From Stenocarpella maydis (Eukaryota; Ascomycota; Sordariomycetes; Diaporthales; Diaporthaceae): 64,000 bases of DNA. Made by a program: the position numbers and the translations under genes. Positions 10,365-21,005 of this stretch are shown here, in pieces (position 1 is the first letter of the stretch; each line of letters opens with the position of its first letter). The stretch spans positions 33,588-97,587 of the forward strand of contig NQMI01000159.1 of NCBI GenBank assembly GCA_002270565.1, in the 5' to 3' direction. Below the pieces are notes generated by a model. That model was not told the DNA's origin. It did no database searches and saw only the letters and a list, made by a program, of their open reading frames with translations.

Positions 10365-10831
10365 AAAACAAAAACTTTTTGTGNGTTGGTCATGTTAAGA
10401 GGTAATTTTTTTCTTTTCCTTTCTTTTTTTTTTTTAAAAAAAAAAAAGAAAAACAAAAACTTTTTGTGATGTATGGCCCACCGTCCCCCCTCCCCCCCCC
10501 CACCAGGGGGTAGGCTGACTTACTGCTACCATTAATATTAAAGGTCGCGGCCGAGGCCTCGGGTCCCACCACGACAAGGGAGGCTGCCATCCCGCAAAAC
10601 GTCAGCAGAGATGTTGGTCCGGTAAAGCAAAGCCGCGCGTTTCTCCCGTCTTTCTCATCTCGCCACTTTTTAGATATGTGGAGTGGGTTGTGCAAGCTAC
10701 TTGCCGTTCTTGGGGTACGACTGCAGGTAAAGATGATAGATGGGATCCTGCACGGCGCGGATCTGCTCCGGCTTAGCCAGGGCGGCGCCCGCGCAAGCCA
10801 CGGCATAGGCGGCAAGGATGGAATATAGCAT
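9910..10831 (-). CDS. Small secreted protein, 154 aa, four exons
   Basis: Exons are 10831-10705, 10583-10524, 10297-10148 and 10037-9910; all phases close to one frame. The protein starts MLYSILAAYAVACAGAALA, a clear signal peptide. The mature chain is rich in Ser, Thr, Gly and Tyr with short alternating beta-like stretches (IYHLYLQSYP, NTSLYLNVGS, GYWQVYLQTG). Three of its four mature-chain cysteines lie near the C-terminus, which ends HLPCLC. Asn-x-Ser/Thr sites suggest glycosylation. Intron 1 has a GCAAGT donor (GC-AG type); the nearby GT donor would break the frame. Intron 2 contains the duplicated block and N at 10384, so its length is unreliable. The layout resembles fungal PhiA-like cell-wall or antigen proteins, but the family is not certain. 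Secreted wall protein or effector candidate is inference. Confidence 0.75.
10300..10468. repeat. 84-bp near-identical duplication flanking an N (assembly artefact)
   Basis: 10300-10383 and 10385-10468 are both 84 bases, begin GTTGGTCATGTTAAG and end CTTTTTGTG, and differ only within the T-run. They abut the single N at 10384. This looks like two contig ends that overlap but were joined without merging across a T-then-A homopolymer. Confidence 0.85.
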
Positions 10832-11374
10832 AATGTGAAGTTGGCCGGACAGGCTGTGCTCGAGTTCCACCGAGAGCTGAGTGGACTTTCACCCAGGGTG
10901 GGAATGAGTGCAGGCAGCCAGGAATTTATGGCCACTTCCAAAAATACAGCACTTACTTGCGCGGGATTTCAATTGGATGGAATCCGCGTATGCGTAACCC
11001 CTTCTTCATTTTTTTTCGGAGGGCTGTTGTCCCGGATAAATTGAATGGTAGTCGTTATCTGACATCCGTTCGGAGCCACAGGTCCGAGTCGGAACAGCAT
11101 CGTCCAGTCCATATTGATCGGAAGAGTTCCACTGTGCAAAAAAGAAGTATCATTCCGCCCATATCCTAATAGAAAACGCGCTCGAACGTACAAGTACACT
11201 GCGATATGTTACAATCCAGAGCCCGCACAGTTTTCCGAATCCACTGGGCCATTTGCCTCGTGGCGGGAACAATGCCTGGTCCAGTATAGTAAAATAAGAA
11301 ATCGTCCGCTGGTATGGTATCATCAAAGACATTTGAGGCCACCACCAATAATACATGGCACACAAGAAACGAGG
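10832..11374. other. Intergenic between two minus-strand genes
   Basis: Holds the promoter of the small secreted protein gene and the 3' UTR of the SPX gene. No further coding signal is seen. Confidence 0.5.
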
Positions 11375-13153
11375 TCACAGAGCTGAGTTGCCCATGACCA
11401 ATACAAGTAGCATCCCGTTGAGCACGCAGGTTGTGGCGAAGGTGACAGACACAACAATCTTGTTGGCGATGCTCAACAAGTCCCACCGGGCCATGGTCAG
11501 GGCCAGCGCGGTGCACGCGCAGCCCATGGATACGACGCTACCTATCGTCACGCCCGCATCGACCTCGACCCGCAGCTTGTGCCGCCCTGTGAGCATGAGG
11601 ACGGTCGAGATGCCCAGGAGCAAGAACGATATGGCGTACAGGCCGCTGGTGACCATGAACATGACGCGGTCCTTATACATGGCCATGCGTTGGTCGCTGA
11701 CTGAAGGCAGCGTCGCCCAGTGAGTCTCGTATCCCGCTGGGAATTCCTCAGAACTCGCATAGCCAATGCCTGGCCCGAGATCAAAGTCGGCGTCGTCGTC
11801 CTCGCCATCTGTCGCGACCGTGGTATGAGAATCACTCCCACTACTCTGGAGTTGTCGAGCTGCCGGGCTCGTGAGGTAGCCGTCCTGAGCTGGAGGGTTG
11901 CTGCCGTCGGTGGCGCCGTAGCCGGTGGCACTGTTAGGATTACCCAGGAGCGGTAGGCGCTCGCGCCGTCGCACCTTGACCCAGGAGCGGGCTTTCGAGA
12001 ACGGGGCGGTAATGGCATTGACCAGGGCCTTCAGATCTGCGCCGTAGTCGGTCTCTTCGTCAGGGTTGATATATATGACATATTCGTCACTGGCGTCTCC
12101 GTTCTCACTGCCATTGTCATATTCGTTCCAATACCCGGCTTGCCGATTTGAATAATTGAATGTGTGGGTTTCGGGTGGTCCGGCGCGGATGGTTACTCGC
12201 CTCAGGGGCTGCCGGGGGGTATCCGGCGCCCCCGAGTTGGAGGAGCCGGCGTCAGAGGCAGGGGACTCGGGACAAGTTTGCGCGGGTGTCGATGCTTGGA
12301 TGGTTGACAGCAGCTCATCATATGCCTGTTGTAGGTGGTCGAAGTCCCTCCGAGTAAAACTCATTGGCTGTGTCAAGACGTCATCTCTGAAGCGGTTACC
12401 CAGACTGCTCGAGCCAGTCCATTTCTGATCGGTGCACGTTAGCGGATAAGCGGTAGGCAAGGCGCTGACTGTCACCCACCCTATACTTCTTGAGCAGCTT
12501 TCTGAAGGCGATCGACTGAGCGCTAACAAAGCGCCGGAGGTCCTGTATATCGTTGCCGCACTTGAGGACATCTCGCTCGAGTCTGATGAACCTGCGCTGC
12601 CTCTTGCGCGAGACCCGTTCGGGGTCGTCCTCGTTGCATCGTGCAATGAGCCGTTGTACCTGGATGGACAGGTGTTCTGTGAGGCGAAGTCAGCCATGCT
12701 GGTTCCTCAGTGAGGTGCAATACATGCGCCGAAAGCCACTGATGTGGCGCATGTGACAAGGCAGGCGGGCATGAGGGGACACACGGAGGCGCCGCGTTAT
12801 CTCGTCGGCCTTTGCGGACACGAAGAGGCCGGCGCGGTCATGTTGGGCGCACAGTTCGTAGTAGAGCTCGTCTTCGACCTTTGCGAGGTGGGTGTCGGGT
12901 TGGCCGGGTATTGCTATTGCCTTGCCCTGGTCCCTGGTCGTGTTGGCCTTGATGAAGTGTTTCAGGGAATTGTAGTCGATGTTATCTGTGCCACAATAAA
13001 AGGGAGGTGTCAGTTGCAGATACTAAGCAGGTTATGATTCCCGGATGGGATGGGACATGACGGGGCGGCAGGCCGAATTGGGTGGGCGCATTGGCACGTA
13101 CGAATGCTCCATTCTGGCACCGATTCCTTCTCGAAGTTTTGACCGTATTTCAT
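11375..13153 (-). CDS. SPX domain protein with C-terminal three-TM (DUF202-like) region, Vtc5-like
   Basis: Exons are 13153-13102, 12985-12785, 12676-12480 and 12424-11375, giving 499 residues. The N-terminus, MKYGQNFEKESVPEWSIHN then DYNSLKHFIK, is a classic SPX start. The domain continues to about residue 150 and ends in AFRKLLKKYRKW. SPX domains bind inositol pyrophosphates and report phosphate status. A disordered, acidic middle (about 150-390) carries no VTC catalytic tunnel domain. The C-terminus has three hydrophobic helices (about 403-429, 440-462, 472-494) typical of VTC1/DUF202 subunits. SPX plus TM without the polymerase core matches the yeast regulatory subunit Vtc5, so a role at the vacuolar membrane in polyphosphate synthesis is inferred. 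Another SPX-TM protein is the alternative. Confidence 0.85.
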
Positions 13154-13179
13154 TGCGGGTGCACCGCGGATGCAGGGCA

Positions 13180-13221
13180 GGGCTGGGCTGGGCTGGACAG
13201 GACAGGACAGGACAGGACAGG
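13180..13221 (+). repeat. GGGCT and GGACA pentanucleotide repeats in the SPX gene 5' region
   Basis: A run of GGGCT-type units is followed by five GGACA units, about 30-70 bases upstream of the SPX start codon. On the gene strand this reads TGTCC then AGCCC repeats, probably in the 5' UTR. Confidence 0.8.
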
Positions 13222-16200
13222 AAAACGCTGAGGCAAGCCACGACAGCAGTGCCGAGTCGAGTGTGGCTGCGGTCTGCAGGAGCCGAGACGGGGTGGGTAT
13301 GGGCGCGATTCAGAATTCTCTCCTTGAATTAATACTGCGGTTTTTTTTTTCCCCTCCCCCTTCTTCTTCTTCTCTTCTTTTTGCACTTGCAATACAGGCT
13401 CTGGTGGACTGTCGAGTGACAAGAGGCAAGAGGCAGGAAGTCAGGTGGGAGAAGGTAGAGTGTCTGCTATGGAAGAGCAATTGCCAAGGAGAGGGAATGC
13501 CGCAGACCTTGGGAAGTGAATCGGTCGCTGGCCGTGAGGTGAGGCTGCGATAAAGGGTGGTTGCCGGGTGGGCATCACAAGCTTTTATTTTGGACAAAGG
13601 CGCCGTTGGGTACTGGGTAGGTACTCGGTAGGGACCCACAACAATAGCACAGAGCAGGGGCAAGCAGGTGTAGTATCTACTCCGTAGTGTGCCTAGCCCA
13701 GCCCAGGCACAGTATGTACATAGATACTAAAAGTATCTCTGGCCAAGGCAGGCAGGGCCTGGCTGCCCAGCTTGTCTTGGGAGCCTTCTGGTCGGTCGTG
13801 GACGAGACTTGCCAGGGCTGCAGGGGTCGAGACTCGACAGGGTGGGAGCCCGGGAAGTGTGGTCCGTCATCTTTGGCTCTCTGGGCAACCCCTGACGCAG
13901 GCCCGTCATCGAGTGGGGGGTGGGGCCCATGTTTTGACCTGGTCTTGCTTGGCTGTCTGGCCGTCTGGTCGGAGGCTGCTGCGTGTTGTGTGTCCATGGT
14001 CACCTCTGGCTGGAGATATCCCGTCTGCTGCACGTGAATGCCGTACGGGGGGGGGGTTCTTACATGCCCATGTCCATGCACAACCACATGCCACATGCGC
14101 ATGCAATCGCCGTGGTGGTCTCCATAGCTCCGGCCCAGGAAATGTGGTTGGTCGGCTGCAACCTCCCCCCACCTGCTTAGCTCTCGATCAAATCAATTGA
14201 CCACTGCGATACGGTCGATATACTTTGTGCAAGGCCGTCGATAGCCTTGGGCCCTTCTTCCCTTTGTTTCCCTCCAGGGCCGCCTTCGAAACAGGTCGGC
14301 GGCCGGGTGGACTCCCCTCCCCCATCCCTCAGGCCCACGCCGAGGGCTGCAAGACGAGGGCTGCCTCCTGCGGCCCTGCGGTAGTGTGGCTGATTTCCTT
14401 TATTATTCCCGCTCTACAGCCTCCTTCCGAGGGGCTGACAGAGATAGCGCGACAGCACGGCGACGGCGACCGGTGGTCTAGACTGTAGTACGCTAGACAT
14501 TGTGAGATTTGACGACAGAGTTTTTTTGCACGTAAACTTTCGCCTGCCCTGTCTGTTCTGCACCCGCCTTGTCGTATCATCCCTCCCACCGATCACGGTC
14601 ACCGCACTGTCATATGAGTCCCCATATACGGACGTATACTCTAACCTCTCACACCCACCAATCCCCATGCCTGGAGCTTACCCAGGTGCTCCGCAGGTAT
14701 CGATCCGTCCTGCTAGCTTCATTCATGGCCAGACCTCACACCATTGCGTACTATCATCTCCCTGTCTGTCAATGGCCCGGATGGCGAATGCCACACAGTA
14801 GCGTACTGTATCTACCTACACTAGCAGGCTACACGTACATATGTAGTAACCCCCATCACATCTCACCGCCCCATACTGCTTGAGGCTCTCCCATTCCTGG
14901 CAACGGTGGATCCCAATTCCTGGCCATGCCTCCCTCTCACATTCGCCATAAAAATAAGAATACTCTGCCTGTCTATCTTCCGTGTTCCGTCCGATCCGTG
15001 CGCCCGTTGCGACGCCGTTGAGCCGATTCGGGAAAGCAAACTGCGCATCCGAGGTTCCCCTCTCCAAATGCACAGCAGTGTTGCCCTCTCCGGATCGGTT
15101 AGGCGCTGCGCAAGTCTGGGATTAAGTTTGAAGGCTGCTCAGCTGGAACTCTGTTCCTCGCCTCCACCGTGACTCCCATCCCATCCCTGGCTCGACTCGC
15201 GCTGGACCAGCCCGTCGAAATGGACGCAGGTCTGGCCAAAGTTGCTTCCGATAACGGTACCCACTGCAGTTCCCCGGAAGACCGGGTAATTGGTCTCTTA
15301 TTATTCGTGATACTGGTATGCTTGAGGGTACAGTATATACTTGCTGTAAAGCGTTTACTAACCCTTCCATTGTTGGTAGTCTTTCCGCGGGCGCCGATCC
15401 GGTTTGGCCCGTGGAGACTTCGCGACTGGACTCTGGAGATGATCCAGGATGTTGGCGGGGGAGTGTGCCTCCGACAGGATCCACGGCAAGGTCCAACGCA
15501 GCCGCGGCTCCGCTGCCCCCCGGGCTACGGAGCCGTGAGGTGTAGCCGGGTGCTTAGCTGCTAACTCGGCACCGCTGTGGTTGCACCCAGGCGCCGCAGG
15601 CTGACTCGGTCTGCTACAACTTGACAGTAGAGAGCTGCATAACTGCTACTTGCCATAAGTCCGCCTTGCATGAGAGATGGGCTTCCGAGCTGCTTCCTGC
15701 TAACCTCGTATTGAAGTCCTCGTGGTACCGAGGTACAAGGTCCTTCCATCCACTGCATATCGACGCGGTCAAGAGTCACCGGCGCCGATGAGGCGATGCG
15801 CCATTCGCCTCGCGTTACTTGGCACGATCCCGAAGTCCGCAGTAGCACGTTGCCCCTCTTGATCTGCGTGATATACATCAGTTCCCATGTCCCCCTCAGA
15901 CCATGCCCGCTTTGGCGCCTGGAGGACCAGCTATCGTGGATATCGTGCGCCATCGGACGGTAGCGCTTAGGCTCGGCCTCTCCAAGCCCGGCACCGACTC
16001 GCCGTCCCGCCTACGGCCACGAGTCGGCCGTCGGGATCTCGAGGACGGCCTCTGAATGATAGCAAGGGGCCAATGGTGCCCTCTATTCCAGGGTGCACAG
16101 ACTGAGCGGGCTCTCTTGTGAGGCGATGCTTGAGCGTCGCTACCCCTTGTTCGCCCCCCTGGGCACGGAGGGGAGAACTCGCATGGTGCATTTGTGCAGG

Positions 16201-16790
16201 AACACAGCCCGGACTCGGCATCATCGTTGTCAAGCAGGTGGCAGATTGTGTGTGCAATGACGCGTGGAACGGTTGCAATGTTCATGCAGAATGCCATACC
16301 CTCGAGAGGTGGATTCATCTCGAGCAACCGGGGACAGAGGATCGCAACCGCGACATCGCAACGTCTGCTCGCGTGACCTCGTTCCCTCTTTGTCTCACGA
16401 TGGGCGATGCTCCATCGCTAATAATGCACGTCGGTGACATGACCCTGGGGGCGTGTAGCAAGAGTCAGTCAAGATGTGAAAAGTGGGCCCTGCGGTGCCA
16501 GCCAAGCGTATTGAGTGAGCATGGTGAATAGCGACGACTTCGGACGGACGTATACGTGCTGTGCCTAGGAAGGACTCGAGTGACAGCATATGGTAGAGGG
16601 AAGAAGCCATTAGACTGCCCGACACTATCATTTCAAGCAGTACGTAATGGTCCTTCGCCACCTGGCGGAGATGGAAGGATATCCATCGATGATTTACGGG
16701 CCGGATGCAAATGCAATGCAACGCAGTTTGATGGGGAGGGGCAGCTGCAGGCCACAGCGGCAGGCAGATCGTTGTTCGAGCAACAGCTCC

Positions 16791-16809
16791 TACACTACTC
16801 CGTAGTGTA
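16791..16809. other. Perfect 8-bp inverted repeat with 3-base spacer
   Basis: TACACTAC-TCC-GTAGTGTA. It contains the TACTCCGTA motif that recurs across the window. It could form a hairpin or bind a dimeric protein; there is no direct evidence of either. Confidence 0.6.
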
Positions 16810-17206
16810 ATGTACACATAGTGTAGACAAAATGCAGACATCTCCACGGGTTCTCGACCCTCGGTGCCTTGACGCGGGACATTCTTCATGCGATCCACCT
16901 TGCGGGCCATAAAGTATACTCCGTACATATCTACATAGCACGCTACATACTGTGCACTCAAAACAGCCTGATAAACCAAACACGTGCTGTGCTGCAGTGT
17001 GATGTATCAAATTCTGCACCAGTTACGGGGTATATACACAAGAGCACTCCTTGTCTGTGTAGCCACGGCATCAGCACTGGTACTCACCGTGCTCTACATA
17101 TGTACACATACATGGCGAAAGCAGCATTTGAAGGCTGCACTACACACAGAACATTGGACCAGGGCCACTAGGCAGGGCCCGCACTTCAACGGCCCACATC
17201 TCGCAA

Positions 17207-17312
17207 CCAATCAAGCCACTTTTCCATGCGATGGCCAAATTTTTTCCTGCAGGCTACTTTCGAGCCTCGTCAAACCGCCGCAGCTGCACCGGAAATGCAA
17301 CCAGCAACCAAT
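17207..17312 (+). promoter_or_regulatory. Two CCAAT boxes upstream of Mpp10
   Basis: CCAAT occurs at 17207-17211 and 17308-17312, about 175 and 75 bases before the chosen start at 17383. This spacing fits Hap-complex binding in fungal promoters. The assignment is from motif only. Confidence 0.4.
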
Positions 17313-17382
17313 TCACCCCCAGCCGGCCCTCGAGACCGATTGTGAAGCCGCACAACCCCTGCCGAGCGTCGCGAGACCGAAG

Positions 17383-19623
17383 ATGGCCGGAGAAGGCAGC
17401 ACCTCATCGTCGCTAACCTCAACGTCCCACACGCTCACTCACCCCGCGCCAACTAGCAACGCCATGGCCGCAACCACCACCGCCCCGCTAGAGGCCGCCT
17501 CCATGCTGGCCTTCCTCGATTCCCTCAAATCCGAGAACCGCCATGTCTTCCTTCAGCCACAGGCCTCGCTATCTACGGCGTCTCTGCATTGGGCCAAGCA
17601 GGCCCTCGACGCATTCGCTGGGCAGGTCAGCGACGAGCAGCAGGCGGCCAGGTTGCGCGACAGGAAGAGGAAGCGAGAGGCCGGCCCCAGTGGTGACATT
17701 TTGAAGATCAGGAAGGTCCACGTGGATGGCTTCGAGACCGGCCAGGTCTGGCAGCAGACCAGGAGGATTATAAACAACGCCCTCAGCCTGTCTCAAGACG
17801 TCCTGCAAGAGCTGCAAGAGAAGGAGCAGATCGAGACGGATGGAGCCCAGCCCGGGACGCAAAATGGCGGCGCACGCACGCTACCGGGCGATGAGGATGC
17901 ATCTGACGGTGCCTCGTCCGCCGAGGACGAGTCCACCAGCGAATCAGACGAGGACGGCGAGGAGAAGTGGGAGGATGCCGAGTCGCAGCAGGGCAAGAGC
18001 GAAGCCTCAGTAGAAGGCGATGAGGACGCCGATGAGGACCTTGAGAATATCGAGGACGAGGGAACGCAGGATGATGACGACCAAGACGATTTTGATGACC
18101 AGCCAGACAGTGTTTACGTCGAGGATCCGCACGGCCTTAATGACGGGTTCTTCTCAATAGACGACTTCAACAAGCAGTCGCAGTATTTCGAAGACCAAGA
18201 CGCCAAGGCTGATCCGTTTACGGATCAAGCAGATGACGACGACGAAGTCGACTGGCACGCAGATCCGTTCGCAGAGCCCAAGGGCAAGGCATCCAAGAAA
18301 CCCAACGACGAGGAATCGCCGGAGGCCGAGGACGAAGAAGAGGACGGCGACGACGGCGATGCTGGCCCAACCTTTGGCGACATGGACCTGAACGCCCCGG
18401 AAGGAGCAAGTGATGACGAGGGCGATCTGGCCGACGGGATTGATGGTGATATGGGGCTTGATCTTACTGCGAATGACATATTCTACGACGATTTTTTTGC
18501 GCCGCCCCCCAGAAAGGCAAAAAGGGGAGAGAAGCCGAGAAAACCCAAGCCTGCAAGGCAGGGCACGCCAGATGAGCGAGATGTGGAGCGGGCTATGGAT
18601 AACGTCCGGCGTGATCTCTTTGATGATATCTCAGACAACTCGGACGATGAGGATGCTTTGTCGGACGCATCAGCTGGCGACCCCAAGTCTCGTCGGTCGG
18701 CACACCAACGGAGACAGGCCAAACTGTCCGAGGAGATCCGCAAGATGGAAGCCGAGCTCGTGGCCAAGCGAGCCTGGACGCTCTCTGGCGAGGCATCCGC
18801 ATCCGCGCGCCCAGTCAACTCATTGCTAGAGGAGGATCTGGACTTTGAGCACGCGGGCAAGCCCATTCCCGTCATCACAGAGGAGGTCAGCGAGGAGCTA
18901 GAAGACCTTATCAAGCGGCGCATCATTGCAGGCGAGTTTGATGGGGTCCCGAAGCGGAGGCCGGACGCGGACGTGCCTGCGGACATGCGGCGTGGGCTCG
19001 TCGAACTCGATGACTCCAAGGCGAAGCAGAGCCTCGCAGAAATCTACGAGGAAGACCATATCAAGGAGACCAACCCGGACTCGTACGTCAGCGCCAAGGA
19101 CGAGAAGCTACGAAGAGAGGAGAAGGAGATCGAGGCGATGTGGAAAGATGTCTCAGCAAAGCTCGACTCGCTCAGCAGTTGGCATTACAAGCCAAAGCCG
19201 GCGGCGCCATCGCTGCAAGTTGTGGCGGACGTTGCTACAGTCACCATGGAGGACGCCCAGCCAACAACGGCCCAAGGCGTCAGCGGAGGCTCGAGCATGA
19301 TCGCGCCGCAGGAGGTTTACAACCCGAGCAAGGACTCGGCGGAGAAGGGCGAGGTGGTGGCCAAGAGCGGGCTGCCGGTCGCGAGGCAGGAGATGAGCCG
19401 GGAGGACAAGGTGCGCAGACGCAGGCGGGAGAAGGAGAGAACCAAGAAGGCCGGCGGGAAGACGACCAAGATCAGCAAGAAGGCTCAGGACAAGAAGGAC
19501 ATGATGGCGGACCTCAGGAAGGGCGGCGTCAAGGTCATCAACAGGAAAGGCGAGATCATGGACATGGAAGGGAAGAAGCCGCAGGCCGCCAGGGCCGTCA
19601 CCAGCGGGAGCTTCAAGTTATAG
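17383..19623 (+). CDS. MPP10: U3 snoRNP component Mpp10
   Basis: One uninterrupted exon encodes 746 residues from the ATG at 17383 (MAGEGSTSSS). The frame is open further upstream to 16984, but that part looks like 5' UTR, and the ATG at 17464 is an alternative start. The middle (about residues 165-400) is extremely Asp/Glu-rich. The conserved Mpp10 core follows, with NSLLEEDLDFEHAGKPIPVI and a stretch starting EELEDLIKRRI, then LAEIYEEDHIKETNPD. Near the end lie APQEVYNPSK and a basic Lys/Arg-rich tail with REDKVRRRRREKERTKK. Mpp10 acts in the nucleolus with Imp3 and Imp4 in the small-subunit processome for 18S rRNA maturation. Length and motif order match the family. The next gene lies downstream on the same strand. 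Confidence 0.95.
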   Translation: MAGEGSTSSSLTSTSHTLTHPAPTSNAMAATTTAPLEAASMLAFLDSLKSENRHVFLQPQASLSTASLHWAKQALDAFAGQVSDEQQAARLRDRKRKREAGPSGDILKIRKVHVDGFETGQVWQQTRRIINNALSLSQDVLQELQEKEQIETDGAQPGTQNGGARTLPGDEDASDGASSAEDESTSESDEDGEEKWEDAESQQGKSEASVEGDEDADEDLENIEDEGTQDDDDQDDFDDQPDSVYVEDPHGLNDGFFSIDDFNKQSQYFEDQDAKADPFTDQADDDDEVDWHADPFAEPKGKASKKPNDEESPEAEDEEEDGDDGDAGPTFGDMDLNAPEGASDDEGDLADGIDGDMGLDLTANDIFYDDFFAPPPRKAKRGEKPRKPKPARQGTPDERDVERAMDNVRRDLFDDISDNSDDEDALSDASAGDPKSRRSAHQRRQAKLSEEIRKMEAELVAKRAWTLSGEASASARPVNSLLEEDLDFEHAGKPIPVITEEVSEELEDLIKRRIIAGEFDGVPKRRPDADVPADMRRGLVELDDSKAKQSLAEIYEEDHIKETNPDSYVSAKDEKLRREEKEIEAMWKDVSAKLDSLSSWHYKPKPAAPSLQVVADVATVTMEDAQPTTAQGVSGGSSMIAPQEVYNPSKDSAEKGEVVAKSGLPVARQEMSREDKVRRRRREKERTKKAGGKTTKISKKAQDKKDMMADLRKGGVKVINRKGEIMDMEGKKPQAARAVTSGSFKL

Positions 19624-20109
19624 ACGTCGAGTACTCTGCGTCGAGGTATCATGGGAAAGCATCTCGGGTGGATTTGATCACGTCCGCAACTGGTGGGCGC
19701 AGAGAGGATGGACACTGGTCATATCTGACCCTCCCCAATACGGCGGCAGGCTGTAGATACTTGAACAAGTCCTTTGTGTGCTGATCGGTGACCCCTGTTG
19801 TTGACTCTGAAGGGATTGTTCGCGTTTCAAAGCCGTTGAGCCGTGGTGACGTTGACCATCCCGGTAGCCGCATCTGAAGGCCGCGGCTCTCCGGACCCAC
19901 CCGTCAAGCCCAGGCCAATCAGGGCCTCCAGGTTGGTGATCAAGCGGCGATTTCTAGCGCACCTCAGCTCGCAACGCTCTTCGCCCACATCTCGAGAGAG
20001 TCTTCAGCAACGTCCCTTTCCCGTCGGCTGCAGCAACCCACTCCCTCTCCACTCCCTTTCCCAACTCCCGACCGAAGACTCGACCGGGTACCTCACATTC
20101 AGATCCACA
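19624..20109. other. Intergenic, promoter of the complex I subunit gene
   Basis: 486 bases hold the 3' end of Mpp10 and a pyrimidine-rich stretch just before the next start codon. No other gene is seen. Confidence 0.5.
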
Positions 20110-21005
20110 ATGTCGGGAGCATTACGGACGTCGGCCTCAATGGCCCTGAGAGGTGCGTAAAAGCCACAAGCATCAATGATGTGCCAACACGGACAGCACA
20201 CCCCGGCCTCGACATATCCACCCGGTGTGGCGGACGAGTATCATGTAAACTGACGGGCACATCACCACTGCAGCCAGGCCAACACACTTCCTCACCCCCT
20301 ACCGCCTCGCCGCCGCCTCCATCTCGTCGTCGACCAAGAACAACGCCGCACAGGTCCAGCCCCACGGCGCCTCGACGTCGCTTCTCAAGCCCCAACGGAA
20401 GGAAGTTCCCCTGCCGAGCCAGGAGACCCCAAAAGGCGCGGTCCAATATGTCCTGTACGTCACGGACCTGCCCCCCACCCAGCCCAGGGACCCCCATACG
20501 AGATGCGGCACCCGGCCAAGAACACGAGGCTAACAGCGAAACACGCCGACACAGCACGACCCTCGACCAGATCGTCAACTGGGGCCGGCAGTCGTCCCTC
20601 TGGCCCATGACCTTCGGGCTGGCGTGCTGCGCCCTGGAGATGATGCACCTCTCGACCCCGCGGTACGACCAGGACCGCATGGGCATCATCTTCCGCGCCT
20701 CGCCCCGCCAGTCGGACGTCATGATCGTGGCCGGCACCCTGACCAACAAGATGGCGCCCGCCCTGCGCCAGGTCTACGACCAGATGCCCGACCCGCGCTG
20801 GGTCATCTCCATGGGCTCGTGCGCCAACGGCGGCGGCTACTACCACTACAGCTACAGCGTCGTCCGCGGGTGCGACCGCATCGTGCCCGTCGACGTCTAC
20901 GTCCCCGGGTGCCCGCCCACCAGCGAGGCCCTTATGTACGGCATCTTCCAGCTGCAGAAGAAGATGAGGGAGACCAAGATCACGAGGATGTGGTACCGCA
21001 AGTAA
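20110..21005 (+). CDS. NADH:ubiquinone oxidoreductase 20-kDa (PSST/NDUFS7) subunit
   Basis: Exons are 20110-20152, 20274-20454 and 20555-21005, giving 224 residues. The first exon and the start of the second form a Ser/Ala/Arg-rich mitochondrial presequence. The conserved part starts at [13 protein letters not shown] and [20 protein letters not shown]. The four cysteines expected to ligate the N2 [4Fe-4S] cluster are visible: the adjacent pair C99-C100 (ACCALEMM), C164 ([11 protein letters not shown]) and C194 (VPGCPPT). The family functions in the hydrophilic arm of complex I, passing electrons to ubiquinone. The second exon's acceptor was chosen at 20273 because the alternative AG four bases on breaks the family frame. 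The C-terminus ITRMWYRK is intact. Confidence 0.96.

Larger units (their letters stand above)
13154..17382. other. Gene-free stretch of about 4.2 kb
   Basis: Divergent promoters of the SPX gene (minus) and the Mpp10 gene (plus) lie at the ends. Between them I see no protein-like frame; the longest (16395-16979, minus) has no recognisable domain and atypical composition. The stretch contains TACTCCGTA motifs at 13678, 16796 and 16917, and a perfect inverted repeat at 16791-16809. Confidence 0.45.

Noticed and set aside
13200..13221. GGACA repeats as a CRISPR-like array
   Set aside because: Pure short tandem units without spacers, in a eukaryotic 5' region.
16395..16979. Minus-strand frame of 194 codons as a gene
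   Set aside because: No domain, signal or family resemblance; composition looks like random translation of normal-GC DNA.
16984..17382. Upstream extension of the Mpp10 frame as coding
   Set aside because: Cys/His-rich random-looking sequence before the first plausible start, with CCAAT boxes inside it; more likely promoter and 5' UTR.
20181..20554. Long plus-strand frame reading into the complex I gene from 20181
   Set aside because: It reads through both introns in a frame that gives Pro/Arg-rich nonsense for exon 2; the three-exon model restores the family sequence.
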